DNA of 11,479 nucleotides from contig JAKEIF010000189.1 in NCBI GenBank assembly GCA_022545875.1, positions 1 through 11,479 of the forward strand, given 5' to 3'. Position 1 is the first letter of the stretch. The number at the start of each line of letters is the position of its first letter. The notes below the pieces were generated by a model, which saw nothing but the letters and a program-made list of their open reading frames with translations, was not told where the DNA came from and made no database searches. A program made the position numbers and the translations under genes. Shown here in pieces: positions 1-6,884 of the stretch. This DNA comes from Nitrososphaera sp. GTDB taxonomy: Archaea; Thermoproteota; Nitrososphaeria; Nitrososphaerales; Nitrososphaeraceae.

Positions 1-837
1 CACTCCAAACAAGGTTGTACCAGCAACGGCGACTAGTCCCATGAATCCGTATGCGGCCACCGACAATGATACCATGCCCAAGGCGAGTACAATCAAGAGT
101 CGTATCGTCGCTGCCGATCCCAGCACGATTGGTATCGTCCTTCTTCTTGCACTTTTATCGCCTTCGATATCTCCAAGGTCATTTAGTGTAGATGAGATGA
201 AGATCATGATCCCGAGCAGAGTCATTGAATAGATTGGCACTGCAGGGTTTGTGACTGCAGGTTCGATGCCATAGCTCGAAGTAATACCTAGAAGGGCACA
301 CATCGCATAAAAGACAGAGATCGATAGAGTCTTTATCACGAATCTGTTCATGAGGGCGACCCGAGGTGCAGAGTACATCACCCCTAGGGCCATCATCGGC
401 AGTAAGATCAACATGCTTACAATGTTGAGAGTCACCGCGGACAGTATCGCCGCAAGGCCGTTGGTGGATGCGATAAAAATCCAAGCTTGGTTTTTGGATA
501 CTCGGCCGGACGGTATTGGTCTTTTCTTTCCATTGGCCTTGTCCAGATCTGAATCTACAAGATCATTCAGAATGTACATTCCCGTGGCAACAAGAAGCGA
601 TATCAGCGGCAGCGGCGCTGTCTTTTGAATCAGTCCGATAGCATCAGAATCCGCAGCCATTATTCCCGTTACTCCCGGCACACAGAACAGGCCTGCCACA
701 GTCGCAAGCGAGTAGAGCAAACCCCACTTCCTTCTAGAGTTGAACAGGATGAGCTGCGACTGGAGCAGGCCCGTCCGTGCCCTTTCCTCGTGCCCTCCTT
801 TTGATTGTAGCCTCCTAAGGGACCGCAATGAACTCAT
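1..837 (-). CDS. UbiA-family prenyltransferase, 3' end cut by window edge
   Basis: Integral membrane enzyme that transfers an isoprenoid chain from a polyprenyl diphosphate to an acceptor. The visible 279 residues carry both Asp-rich motifs of the family: NDLVDSDLD at residues 91-99 (N91, D92, D95, D99), followed by RPIPSGR, and NDLGDIEGD at 219-227, followed by TIPIVLG. These bind the Mg2+-diphosphate. Hydrophobic segments lie near residues 39-60, 76-90, 118-155, 171-186, 202-217 and 244-278. The ATG at 837 is chosen because an in-frame TAA lies two codons upstream. In archaea the family makes digeranylgeranylglyceryl phosphate (membrane lipid), quinones or other prenylated products; the sequence does not tell me which. 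The frame is open to base 1, so only the last part is missing. It lies 98 bases downstream of the regulator gene on the same strand. Confidence 0.93.
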   Translation of the reverse strand, partial: MSSLRSLRRLQSKGGHEERARTGLLQSQLILFNSRRKWGLLYSLATVAGLFCVPGVTGIMAADSDAIGLIQKTAPLPLISLLVATGMYILNDLVDSDLDKANGKKRPIPSGRVSKNQAWIFIASTNGLAAILSAVTLNIVSMLILLPMMALGVMYSAPRVALMNRFVIKTLSISVFYAMCALLGITSSYGIEPAVTNPAVPIYSMTLLGIMIFISSTLNDLGDIEGDKSARRRTIPIVLGSAATIRLLIVLALGMVSLSVAAYGFMGLVAVAGTTLFGV

Positions 838-935
838 AGCGTATTATGGAGTGTCTCTGGTTTTTTTCCGTAGGGTTTCGACAGGCGGAGAATTAGCGAT
901 CGTTTTCCTCGTGGGGCAGGAATATGGGGAGCCCG

Positions 936-1826
936 TTATTTCTCTCGGATGCTTGCCAAGAGATGGGGAACAGTTGCCGTTTTAGCGAGCACGTTGTAGT
1001 GGGAAATGAACCGCTCCGCAAGGTAGGGGTCATCGTAATGGGAAATGGCAAGGGTGAACTGCTCTGGGTTTGAATAACTCGTTGTCTCGTAGCAGACCAT
1101 CTTTCGATCCACTACCATGAAGCTGACATTCAACGGAGTCCGCTTCAAGTCAAACCGGGGCGACCTTACTATCGAGTTTACCAAGTCAAAAGTCTCCTTG
1201 TTTGGCGGAGTCCTGAGGACCGCGTTCATTCTGTTTTCTACGCTTATTTGTTCGGGCAGCCCATCTAGCATGTGGAGCGTCATCCCCTGCCCGACCTTGC
1301 TATAGAGCAGTTTTGCAAAATGCGGGTCGTGGTAGCGGGTAGCCAGGTAAACTTCCTTATCTGCCATCTCTAGTAGCTTTGTAACTTCAATGATGAGGCG
1401 ATTGTAATCCTTGACAACAGAAAAGCCTGAAAGATGCGTACCGTTTACAATGCTCTTCAAATTGCACTTCTGAATTATTTCCTCGATTACTTTCTCCTTT
1501 TGCTGCGCCGGAAAATCCTGCCTCGACTTTAAAACGTCAACTGCCTTGAGGTTCCAGTAGTTGGCCAGAATCTCCTCCATCGTCCGTATCTGGCCTTGAT
1601 ATACAAGTGAGCCAAAAGTCGTCGTGCGATAAAATGAATCCCTTTTTTCTATGAACCCCAGATCGCGGAGCTTTTTCAACCTCATGTAAAACTGCTTCTT
1701 GCTCAGGTTCGCTGCAAGAACGCTCGAAGACGCCCGAAAGCCAGAATAGGCCATCTTCATAATTCCTAGCGAATGTCTATCCGAAAGAACAGAGAAAATC
1801 TGCTCTGGAGTAGCTTGCTCTGGCAT
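936..1826 (-). CDS. Winged-helix transcriptional regulator with large C-terminal domain
   Basis: A 296-residue protein. Residues about 8-80 look like an ArsR/MarR-type winged helix: a helix-turn-helix with LSKKQFYMRLKKLRDLGFIE (41-60) as recognition helix, then a wing with FYRTTTFG. Residues about 140-285 form a mixed alpha/beta domain (KEVYLATRYHDPHF, then LNVSFMVVDRKMVCYETT) that resembles the phospholipase-D-like effector domain of TrmB-type archaeal regulators; this likeness is by eye only. No catalytic HKD motif is visible, so a ligand-sensing rather than enzymatic role is inferred. The ATG at 1826 has a GGAG five to eight bases upstream and an A/T-rich box 27-36 bases upstream. It sits between the hydrolase and UbiA genes on the same strand and may control them. 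Its ligand and targets are unknown. Confidence 0.85.
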   Translation of the reverse strand: MPEQATPEQIFSVLSDRHSLGIMKMAYSGFRASSSVLAANLSKKQFYMRLKKLRDLGFIEKRDSFYRTTTFGSLVYQGQIRTMEEILANYWNLKAVDVLKSRQDFPAQQKEKVIEEIIQKCNLKSIVNGTHLSGFSVVKDYNRLIIEVTKLLEMADKEVYLATRYHDPHFAKLLYSKVGQGMTLHMLDGLPEQISVENRMNAVLRTPPNKETFDLVNSIVRSPRFDLKRTPLNVSFMVVDRKMVCYETTSYSNPEQFTLAISHYDDPYLAERFISHYNVLAKTATVPHLLASIREK

Positions 1827-1850
1827 ATCTCCATACCAGAGTATCCCCGG

Positions 1851-1862
1851 GACTATTTAACT
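1851..1862 (-). promoter_or_regulatory. Probable TATA box of the winged-helix regulator
   Basis: On the minus strand the A/T-rich stretch AGTTAAATAG lies about 27-36 bases upstream of the ATG at 1826. This is the spacing expected for an archaeal promoter with a very short or absent leader. It suggests that the regulator can be transcribed apart from the hydrolase gene upstream. Confidence 0.45.
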
Positions 1863-1919
1863 TTTAATTTTTACCCGTTTGCGGTGACTTTCCATCAATA
1901 GTAGGCATTGTCATCAACT

Positions 1920-2810
1920 CTAAGATGGCTTTGTTGAGATAGAGTCCATCCATTCAGTAATGGAACCGATTAACTTTTTCCTATCCGAGTCACTATACTC
2001 TTCGGACTGGCTGTAAAATATCGCGTCATAGAACCAATGATTGCAGTCAAGCGACTTTATCGACTTGTCACTACACTTGAGCAACTTGAAGAATTCTTCC
2101 GAAACTCTGGGGTAAACGTTTCTGTCCTGCAATCCATAAAGGATCAGCACCGGGACCTCGATATCTGACAGCTTATTGAGCATGCTGTTCCTTTGCGCAA
2201 TAACATCTATCATGTATCTAAAAGAATAATCAAAGTTGGCATTCTGTTCCTCAACCATCCTCGCATATTGGCTCCCACCGATTCTGGCGTATCCTGGCAG
2301 GACTTTTCGAATGTCCACCCGCTTTTTCGGAAAGATAATTCTGCCAAGGAGCAGGTACAGAAATGCACCCGCGCTTGGTTCCGCGTCTGAGCGCTTGATG
2401 CCTGGGATCCTGATGTATGGCGAAAGCAATATCATGCCATCCACCGTGCTCCTGAAATTATGGGCGTACCACAATGCAAAGGTCGAGCCCATGCTGTGGG
2501 CAAGTATGAATATTTTGGATGATTTTTTCCTGATCTCAGAAATGATAATGCTAATTGATTTCAAAGCTTCCTCGAAATCCAGGTCCCCCGTGAGGCCCTC
2601 AGACATCCCATGACCTGGCAGATCGATGCAGTGGACGTCATACCCCGCATCGTTCAGCTTGGCAGCCGCGTAATTGAAAATTCGGGAGTCGCAACAAAAG
2701 CCGTGAATGCAGAGAACCGCCCGGCCGCTGCCGCTGACAGACTTTGATTCTGTCACATTCACTTTGCCGCTTGGAGTATCGTAAAAGACCAAATCTATCA
2801 GACGCCCCAT
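1920..2810 (-). CDS. Alpha/beta hydrolase, monoacylglycerol-lipase/lysophospholipase type
   Basis: A serine hydrolase of 296 residues with a full catalytic set: the oxyanion-hole HG in VLCIHGFCCD (HG at 36-37), nucleophile Ser106 in LAHSMGS, acid Asp229 in ILYGLQDRN, and His258 in CNHWFYD. The segment DLPGHGMSEG at 63-72 and the short cap between residues about 135 and 205 fit the monoacylglycerol-lipase/lysophospholipase branch. No signal peptide is seen, so it is probably cytoplasmic. The substrate is likely an ester, but the sequence does not fix which. The ATG at 2810 is the first possible one because a TAG lies directly before it in frame. It follows the methyltransferase by 44 bases and is probably cotranscribed with it. 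Confidence 0.9.
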   Translation of the reverse strand: MGRLIDLVFYDTPSGKVNVTESKSVSGSGRAVLCIHGFCCDSRIFNYAAAKLNDAGYDVHCIDLPGHGMSEGLTGDLDFEEALKSISIIISEIRKKSSKIFILAHSMGSTFALWYAHNFRSTVDGMILLSPYIRIPGIKRSDAEPSAGAFLYLLLGRIIFPKKRVDIRKVLPGYARIGGSQYARMVEEQNANFDYSFRYMIDVIAQRNSMLNKLSDIEVPVLILYGLQDRNVYPRVSEEFFKLLKCSDKSIKSLDCNHWFYDAIFYSQSEEYSDSDRKKLIGSITEWMDSISTKPS

Positions 2811-2854
2811 CTATCGGGCAGCGAACAAAGGATGAGAGAAATAAGAATTCCCAT

Positions 2855-3658
2855 CTACTTCCTGCCGGATGCGCTAAAAAAGCGTGCGTATGTAACGAGA
2901 GCGTCCTTTCTGTCAGCGAGTTTCCGCAAACTTTCATGCATTATTGTAAATTCCTTCTTGTTGAGCACACCCGTGGCAAGGAGTTGCGGCTTGAGGCTAT
3001 CCATGATGCGCCAGCCAAGAGAGTTGTAGGGTTCATGACCCATCCGTAGACAGGGCGAAAAGCAAGAGACGTCTGCAGTTAGCGACTCTTGGACCATGAT
3101 CCTGTACAGCTTTCTTCCCGCCAGCGGATCTCCGCCTGATTTTTTTAGCAGAGCGACAAATGCCTTCCGCAATGCTTCTACATTTCTGTCCGTCGGGTAA
3201 CACAGCCAAGAGCCGGGGGAATGATCCAGCTCTTGTATTACCATGGTGGCGCCTTTTTTCAGCAATTTCTTCATTGCCCTTACTGCCCCGCGCTTATTCC
3301 TAAGGTGGACAAACAGGAAGCGAGAAAAAACAATATCAAATGCCCCCTCGTCTAGCATCGCGCTTTTCGAGATGTCATCAATGACAAAATCCACATTGTC
3401 ATGCTTGTTGACGCTCTTGCAATAATCGACATACTTTTCGTCACTATCCAGGCCTGTAACGCGTCCTCTCTTGCCAACGATTTCTGCCATAGCCCGGGTA
3501 ACTGAACCAGATCCGCAGCCAATGTCTATACAGCGCATGCCTTTTCCAATGCCTGCATTCTGGAGGGCGCCGATGCTCAGTGGCTCAAAAAAAGAGGCCT
3601 GCATCTCAAGTCGTTTGATCTCGCTGTCTAAGTTGCCCAAGACATACTTGCTTGGCAT
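2855..3658 (-). CDS. SAM-dependent class I methyltransferase
   Basis: A 267-residue methyltransferase. The SAM-binding motif I is CIDIGCGSGSVT (43-54), the acidic end of strand 2 is Asp71 in VTGLDSD, and DFVIDDIS at 90-97 is the adenine-contacting region; FDIVFSRFLFVHL follows as motif IV. The opening MPSKYVLGNLDSEIKRLEMQ (1-20) matches the usual N-terminus of this group (YVLG, then an E-rich helix), which is why I place the start at 3658. The frame stays open to an ATG at 3823, but that extension is poor protein and its first codons lie in a repeated TATA-like stretch. The acceptor substrate is unknown; small molecules, lipids or quinones are all possible. It is the first gene of the minus-strand run that goes on to the hydrolase. 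Confidence 0.87.
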   Translation of the reverse strand: MPSKYVLGNLDSEIKRLEMQASFFEPLSIGALQNAGIGKGMRCIDIGCGSGSVTRAMAEIVGKRGRVTGLDSDEKYVDYCKSVNKHDNVDFVIDDISKSAMLDEGAFDIVFSRFLFVHLRNKRGAVRAMKKLLKKGATMVIQELDHSPGSWLCYPTDRNVEALRKAFVALLKKSGGDPLAGRKLYRIMVQESLTADVSCFSPCLRMGHEPYNSLGWRIMDSLKPQLLATGVLNKKEFTIMHESLRKLADRKDALVTYARFFSASGRK

Positions 3659-3786
3659 TATCGAGAAATTGCAAAGGAGGCTTCCGCTACTAGTAATGGC
3701 AGCCTTGCTGAGGTCACAGAATTTACTTTCCCCGGATTCTCTTAACCCTTTCTCTGAAATTTGGGAGACAGAGCATCGCTGTAATC

Positions 3787-3815
3787 CATATAGAGCTATA
3801 GAGACTATATAGAGC
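3787..3815. promoter_or_regulatory. Bidirectional TATA region with three TATAGAG repeats
   Basis: TATAGAG occurs three times, at 3789-3795, 3797-3803 and 3808-3814, between two divergent genes. The last copy lies in ACTATATAGAGC, about 35-46 bases before the GTG at 3849, so it can serve as the TATA box of the small Cys-rich gene. Because TATATA is nearly self-complementary it could also direct leftward transcription, but that would give the methyltransferase a leader of over 100 bases. Confidence 0.45.
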
Positions 3816-3848
3816 TGGTTCATTAATTCGACCTAGATTACATCTGTT

Positions 3849-4064
3849 GTGGCCACGACCTTTGAGGCAAGTTTGGCAGGCCAAAAGATTGTCAGCGTCA
3901 ATCCCCTCCCTGACCAAATCAGACGGTTGGAAGTAATTTCTTGTGACTTTTGCAATGGCAAGGCGTCGTTTGATGTCTATCTGGAAGGCACAATAAGCGA
4001 AGTCAATGTGCTAAAGCGATCCTGCGAGGATTGTATCAAGCACTCTAGCCCGCAAGCGCTCTAA
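3849..4064 (+). CDS. Small Cys-rich, probably zinc-binding protein (71 aa)
   Basis: I do not recognise a named family. The 71 residues contain two CxxC pairs, CDFC at 32-35 and CEDC at 59-62, separated by a predicted beta-rich stretch (ASFDVYLEG and VNVLKRS). That is the layout of a small zinc ribbon or treble clef. The GTG at 3849 is the only sensible start: an in-frame TAG sits at 3834-3836, and a TATA-like box lies 35-46 bases upstream. There is no Shine-Dalgarno sequence. Its last 20 bases overlap the 3' end of the convergent phosphate permease gene. Function is unknown; nucleic-acid binding or protein contact would be usual for such a fold, but this is inference. Confidence 0.65.
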   Translation: MATTFEASLAGQKIVSVNPLPDQIRRLEVISCDFCNGKASFDVYLEGTISEVNVLKRSCEDCIKHSSPQAL

Positions 4065-5063
4065 TAATCAAAAGGCTCACCGCAGCCAAGCCCGCACTCG
4101 CGGGAATGGTAATTATCCAAGCATACACTATGCGCCTACCAAGGCCCCACCGGACTGCCGACAACCTTTTGGTAGAGCCCGCCCCCATTATGGCGCCAGA
4201 AATCGCGTGGGTAGTACTTACGGGAATCCCTAGCCATGCCATGGATGTGAGGATAGCGCCGCCGCCTGTCTCTGCGCAGAACCCTTGGTATGGTCTCAAG
4301 TTTGTAAGACGAAAGGCCATTGTCTTTACAATCCTCCAGCCGCCAAAGAATGTTCCCAGAGCAATAGCAGCGGCAGCTCCGAAATTACCCACAAGGGAAC
4401 GATAAAGTCCTTTGATTCAAGCATGCCGCCTGCTATCAGCAGCGCAGTTATCACGCCCATAGTCTTTTGCCCGTCGTTGGCCCCATGCGTAAGGGAAAAG
4501 AATGATGACGACACAATTTGCAATCTGCCGAAAATTCTGTTCACCTTCGCAGATGTCGAGCTCCGCAAAAAGTACATGATCGCAATGGCAAAGCCCGCGG
4601 CAATGGCAAACCCTACAGCCGGCGACACCACCATGAATACTAGCACGCGCTGTACCCCGTCAAACACCACTGCCTCTATACCTGCAACCATCACAGCTGA
4701 ACCGACAAGCCCTCCGATAAGCGCGTGGCTGCTCGAAGATGGAAGTCCGAACCACCAAGTTATGAGATCCCAAATAATGGCGCCAATAAGGCCTGCAAGG
4801 ATTACATAGACTGTCGAAAATTCTGGCTGAATTATTCCCTTGCCCACGGTAGCTGCGACTGCAGTCCCGAATACGAATGGACCTGCAAAATTTGCTCCGG
4901 CAGCCAAAGTAACAGCATAAAGAGGCCTAAGGACCCTAGTGCCGACAACGGTGGCAATTGAGTTTGCAGCATCGTGAAACCCATTGACAAAATCAAAGAA
5001 AAACGCCGCCGCAATTGCACCATAAACAACGATAATGATTTCCCCAGCCACGTTCTCAACCAT
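4045..5063 (-). pseudogene. pit: PiT-type inorganic phosphate permease, frame broken by one base
   Basis: Membrane symporter that takes up inorganic phosphate with a cation. From the ATG at 5063 the first frame gives GFHDAANS (28-35), GLPSSSSHALIGG (106-118) and SLTHGANDGQKTMGV (190-204), the PiT signatures. It reads correctly to VPLWVI (residue 227), then runs out of frame and stops at 4326. The true C-terminal half continues in the next frame: AIALGTFFGGWRIVKTM, LRPYQGFCAETGGG, GIPVSTTHAISGAIMG and a last membrane helix, to a TAG at 4045. Adding one base in the T run (coding strand) at 4382-4384 restores VPLWVIFGAAAAIALG and a 339-residue protein, normal for the family. Nothing else is damaged, so a sequencing indel or a very recent mutation is likely. 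It overlaps the DUF47 gene by 8 bases and is surely cotranscribed with it. Confidence 0.9.
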
Positions 5064-5691
5064 ATTTTAGCGCAATGTCTTCAAAGACATCAGAAACGTC
5101 GGCGCACCTGTCAAGTGCCCCCTCCAAGACTTCGTAAATCTCTTTCATCTTGATAATCTTTATCGGGTCGTTTGTTTCGAACAGTTCTGCTATGGCGTTT
5201 CTATAGATAGTATCTGCCTCATGCTCGTATTTGCTTATCTTGCGGCAGTGTTCTATGAGTTCGCCTGCGCTCTTGAACCGCCGCAGACGAGTCATCAAGA
5301 GATGGACTTCCTGTGAAGCGGACATCAATGTCTTTGCAAGCTCTACCATGAACGGCGTGGGTTCGGCTATCTTGAAGAGCAGAAACCTTTCAGCGGTCCC
5401 GTCGGTATAGTCCAAAATTTCGTCAACGGCACCGGTCAGCTTTGAAATGTCTTCCCTGTCAAGAGGGGTAACAAAGGTCTTGTCAATAATGGTGTAGAGG
5501 TCATGAGTTATCCTGTCTCCTTCATGCTCAAGTTCCTTTATGGCTGCCTTGCGCTCCTTGACATTGTCATAGTGCGATATCAGGTCGACTAGGGCAGACG
5601 TGGCCTTGATCAAGTTGGCGCTCTGGGATTCGAGCTTGTCAATAATCTCCTTGTCGTTCGAACGTACCCAAGAGGGAAAGCCCGCCTTCAT
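5056..5691 (-). CDS. PhoU-like DUF47 protein, accessory to the phosphate permease
   Basis: All-helical protein of 211 residues, the normal length for DUF47 (PhoU-like, formerly TIGR00153). The family's repeated acidic metal-binding motifs are present: ELEHEGD (53-59), TPLDREDI (75-82), VDEILDYTD (89-97), YEHEAD (155-160) and LDRCADVSD (193-201). Such proteins are cytoplasmic and usually encoded next to PiT permeases, whose activity they are thought to control. Here the stop TGA lies inside the first codons of the permease (8-base overlap ATGGTTGA), so the two are translationally coupled. The ATG at 5691 has a TATA-like box 22-33 bases upstream and no Shine-Dalgarno sequence, which fits a leaderless first gene of the pair. 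Confidence 0.94.
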   Translation of the reverse strand: MKAGFPSWVRSNDKEIIDKLESQSANLIKATSALVDLISHYDNVKERKAAIKELEHEGDRITHDLYTIIDKTFVTPLDREDISKLTGAVDEILDYTDGTAERFLLFKIAEPTPFMVELAKTLMSASQEVHLLMTRLRRFKSAGELIEHCRKISKYEHEADTIYRNAIAELFETNDPIKIIKMKEIYEVLEGALDRCADVSDVFEDIALKYG

Positions 5692-5711
5692 AGCGGGGCT
5701 ACTAATCTACG

Positions 5712-5724
5712 TCAATATATTATC
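5712..5724 (-). promoter_or_regulatory. Probable TATA box of the DUF47-pit operon
   Basis: The minus strand reads ATAATATATTGA about 22-33 bases upstream of the ATG at 5691, between that gene and the small zinc-finger gene ending at 5737. It gives the phosphate genes their own promoter, with almost no leader. Confidence 0.55.
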
Positions 5725-5736
5725 TTCTGCCGTATT

Positions 5737-5868
5737 CTATATAGGCATCATTAGTTCTTCAATCATCTCAGGGTGCTCCTTCTCGTAGTGAGCTGTCAAG
5801 TCCTTTAGGGATTCGAACCTCATTGGACAGACGTGGCAGGTATAGGTTGTCCTTTGGTCGGCTGTCAT
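5737..5868 (-). CDS. Tiny C2H2 zinc-finger protein (43 aa)
   Basis: A 43-residue protein that is almost entirely one classical zinc finger: CHVCPMRFESLKDLTAHYEK (residues 11-30) followed by EH. The ligands are C11, C14, H27 and H32, giving spacing C-x2-C-x12-H-x4-H, with the usual aromatic (F18) and leucine (L24) core positions. The ATG at 5868 overlaps the stop of the upstream gene in the sequence ATGA, a strong sign of translational coupling and of a real gene despite the small size. Single C2H2 fingers of this kind bind DNA or proteins; which one applies here is unknown. It lies 45 bases before the DUF47-pit pair. Confidence 0.8.
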   Translation of the reverse strand: MTADQRTTYTCHVCPMRFESLKDLTAHYEKEHPEMIEELMMPI

Positions 5869-6389
5869 GGGGCGAGCCACCAGATTGGATTGGGGGCAGC
5901 GTTCTCATAAGACTTTACTATTTTTTTCTTTGCGGGAACCTTGTTTTCTTCCTCCTCCCTGCAGTGCTTTTCAAATTTCGCAAAGTCTGTAAAGCTTGAC
6001 ATGCACTTGCTGCAGATCATGCTTCCAGCGCCTGCCGCAATTGTAATAAGCGGTTTCTTTGAAACCCTGATGACTCTTCCACGCGGAAGTGTGATTGCAA
6101 TCAGTCCGCCGTCATCCCAACTTCTAAAGTTCTTGTCGTATTGCTCGTAGGCGGAAAGTGTAAAGCATGCGACAGGGTCGTTTTCAAAGTCGCATTGCTT
6201 TTTCTTGCTAATGTATTCGGTATAGAGCCTATTCAGCCACTTGTCCATAATCCCTGGGTGTTCTGTTAGTATGCTTTCGACAATCTCGGGGGTATAGATC
6301 CCGATTTTTGTCTCAAGAAATTCATTTGGCACAATCGCGTAGCCCTTTAGCTTCAGACCCAGGCTATCTTCTTCAAAGGCACTCGCCAT
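5865..6389 (-). CDS. Uncharacterised protein with a C-terminal zinc-finger-like motif (174 aa)
   Basis: I do not recognise a named family. Residues 1-60 look mostly helical (YTPEIVESILTEHPGIMDKW). Residues 95-120 are a beta-rich stretch (LIAITLPRGRVIRVSKKP). A finger-like segment ICSKCMSSFTDFAKFEKHC lies at 125-143, with C126, C129 and H142 in C2H2 spacing (C-x2-C-x12-H). The fourth ligand is not where expected: Cys143 directly follows the His and no later His is present, so the finger may be degenerate or use another ligand. The tail is basic (PAKKKIVKS) and ends in IWWLAP. The ATG at 6389 has an A/T-rich box 22-31 bases upstream. The stop codon overlaps the start of the 43-residue zinc-finger gene, so the two products probably act together. 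Confidence 0.75.
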   Translation of the reverse strand: MASAFEEDSLGLKLKGYAIVPNEFLETKIGIYTPEIVESILTEHPGIMDKWLNRLYTEYISKKKQCDFENDPVACFTLSAYEQYDKNFRSWDDGGLIAITLPRGRVIRVSKKPLITIAAGAGSMICSKCMSSFTDFAKFEKHCREEEENKVPAKKKIVKSYENAAPNPIWWLAP

Positions 6390-6557
6390 TCATATATTAT
6401 ATAATTACAAATAATTAAGCCTATCCATAATATCTATCAAGGAATTGCATTACATATACCATTGCAATAGAAAACTAAGCTAAATATCCGTCAATCTTTA
6501 AAATTCTTGAAATCATTAATTCATGCGCAAAACCTGTCTCAAAAATTAGGGGTTTGC
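6390..6557. other. A/T-rich intergenic region upstream of the 174-aa gene
   Basis: These 168 bases are clearly richer in A/T than the flanking genes. On the minus strand GCTTAATTAT (6411-6420) is placed as a TATA box for the gene starting at 6389. Further out, ATTGCA at 6444-6449 and its reverse complement TGCAAT at 6463-6468 form an inverted repeat with a 13-base spacer, a possible operator. No RNA gene or longer conserved structure is evident. Confidence 0.45.
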
Positions 6558-6884
6558 TCATTGCACCCGCCCATCCTGGGTGGTGCCTAGACTTCCATCG
6601 GAATTTGCAGATGTATATTCAATTTCAACTCTTCCAAATCTAAGGGACATCTTCTCCAGAGCTTGGCAATTCTTCAGGCGAGCCAGCAACTGTATCACGA
6701 AGCTCGATCCGAAGTAGCCACCAGTGGTCTGAATCCGTTCTGAAACCGTAAGGATTATCCTATTAATTTCGTTGCCTGAGGCGGAAAAGAATAGCTTTGT
6801 AGCGGGAATAAAAAAATGCGGACGGCACAAGTACTGTTTTAGCAAGCTTTTATGGATGGTCTTGACGTATTCTTTACGTGACAA
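6558..6884 (-). CDS. Doubtful open frame (108 aa), no recognisable family
   Basis: The frame starts only with TTG at 6884 and would overlap the 5' end of the divergent plus-strand gene by 7 bases; no other good start or promoter is seen. The protein has a plausible mixed composition (for instance FGSSFVIQLLARLKNCQALE and MSLRFGRVEIEYTSANSDG) but no motif I can name. It could be a real small gene, the remnant of one, or chance. If it is not coding, bases 6390-6877 form a gene-free stretch of 488 bases. Confidence 0.25.
   Translation of the reverse strand: MSRKEYVKTIHKSLLKQYLCRPHFFIPATKLFFSASGNEINRIILTVSERIQTTGGYFGSSFVIQLLARLKNCQALEKMSLRFGRVEIEYTSANSDGSLGTTQDGRVQ
6846..6856 (+). promoter_or_regulatory. 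Probable TATA box of the roadblock-like gene
   Basis: CTTTTATGG at 6847-6855 lies 23-31 bases upstream of the GTG start at 6878, and there is no Shine-Dalgarno sequence between them. This fits a leaderless archaeal promoter. Confidence 0.5.

Noticed and set aside
179..484. Minus-strand 101-codon frame inside the UbiA gene
   Set aside because: It is an out-of-frame shadow of the prenyltransferase, which reads through the whole region with both Asp-rich motifs intact.
3659..3823. N-terminal extension of the methyltransferase by 55 residues to an ATG at 3823
   Set aside because: The extension has poor protein-like composition, its first codons are the TATAGAG promoter repeats, and the family normally starts close to the YVLG motif found at 3658.
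4375..4400. Programmed -1 ribosomal frameshift in the permease
   Set aside because: The sequence around the break (GTA ATT TCG) is not a canonical slippery heptamer, and no clear stimulatory hairpin or biological reason was seen; a lost base in a T run is simpler.
4106..4809. Open plus-strand frames across the permease gene
   Set aside because: They are opposite-strand shadows: the minus strand carries all PiT motifs, and the plus-strand products have no recognisable features.
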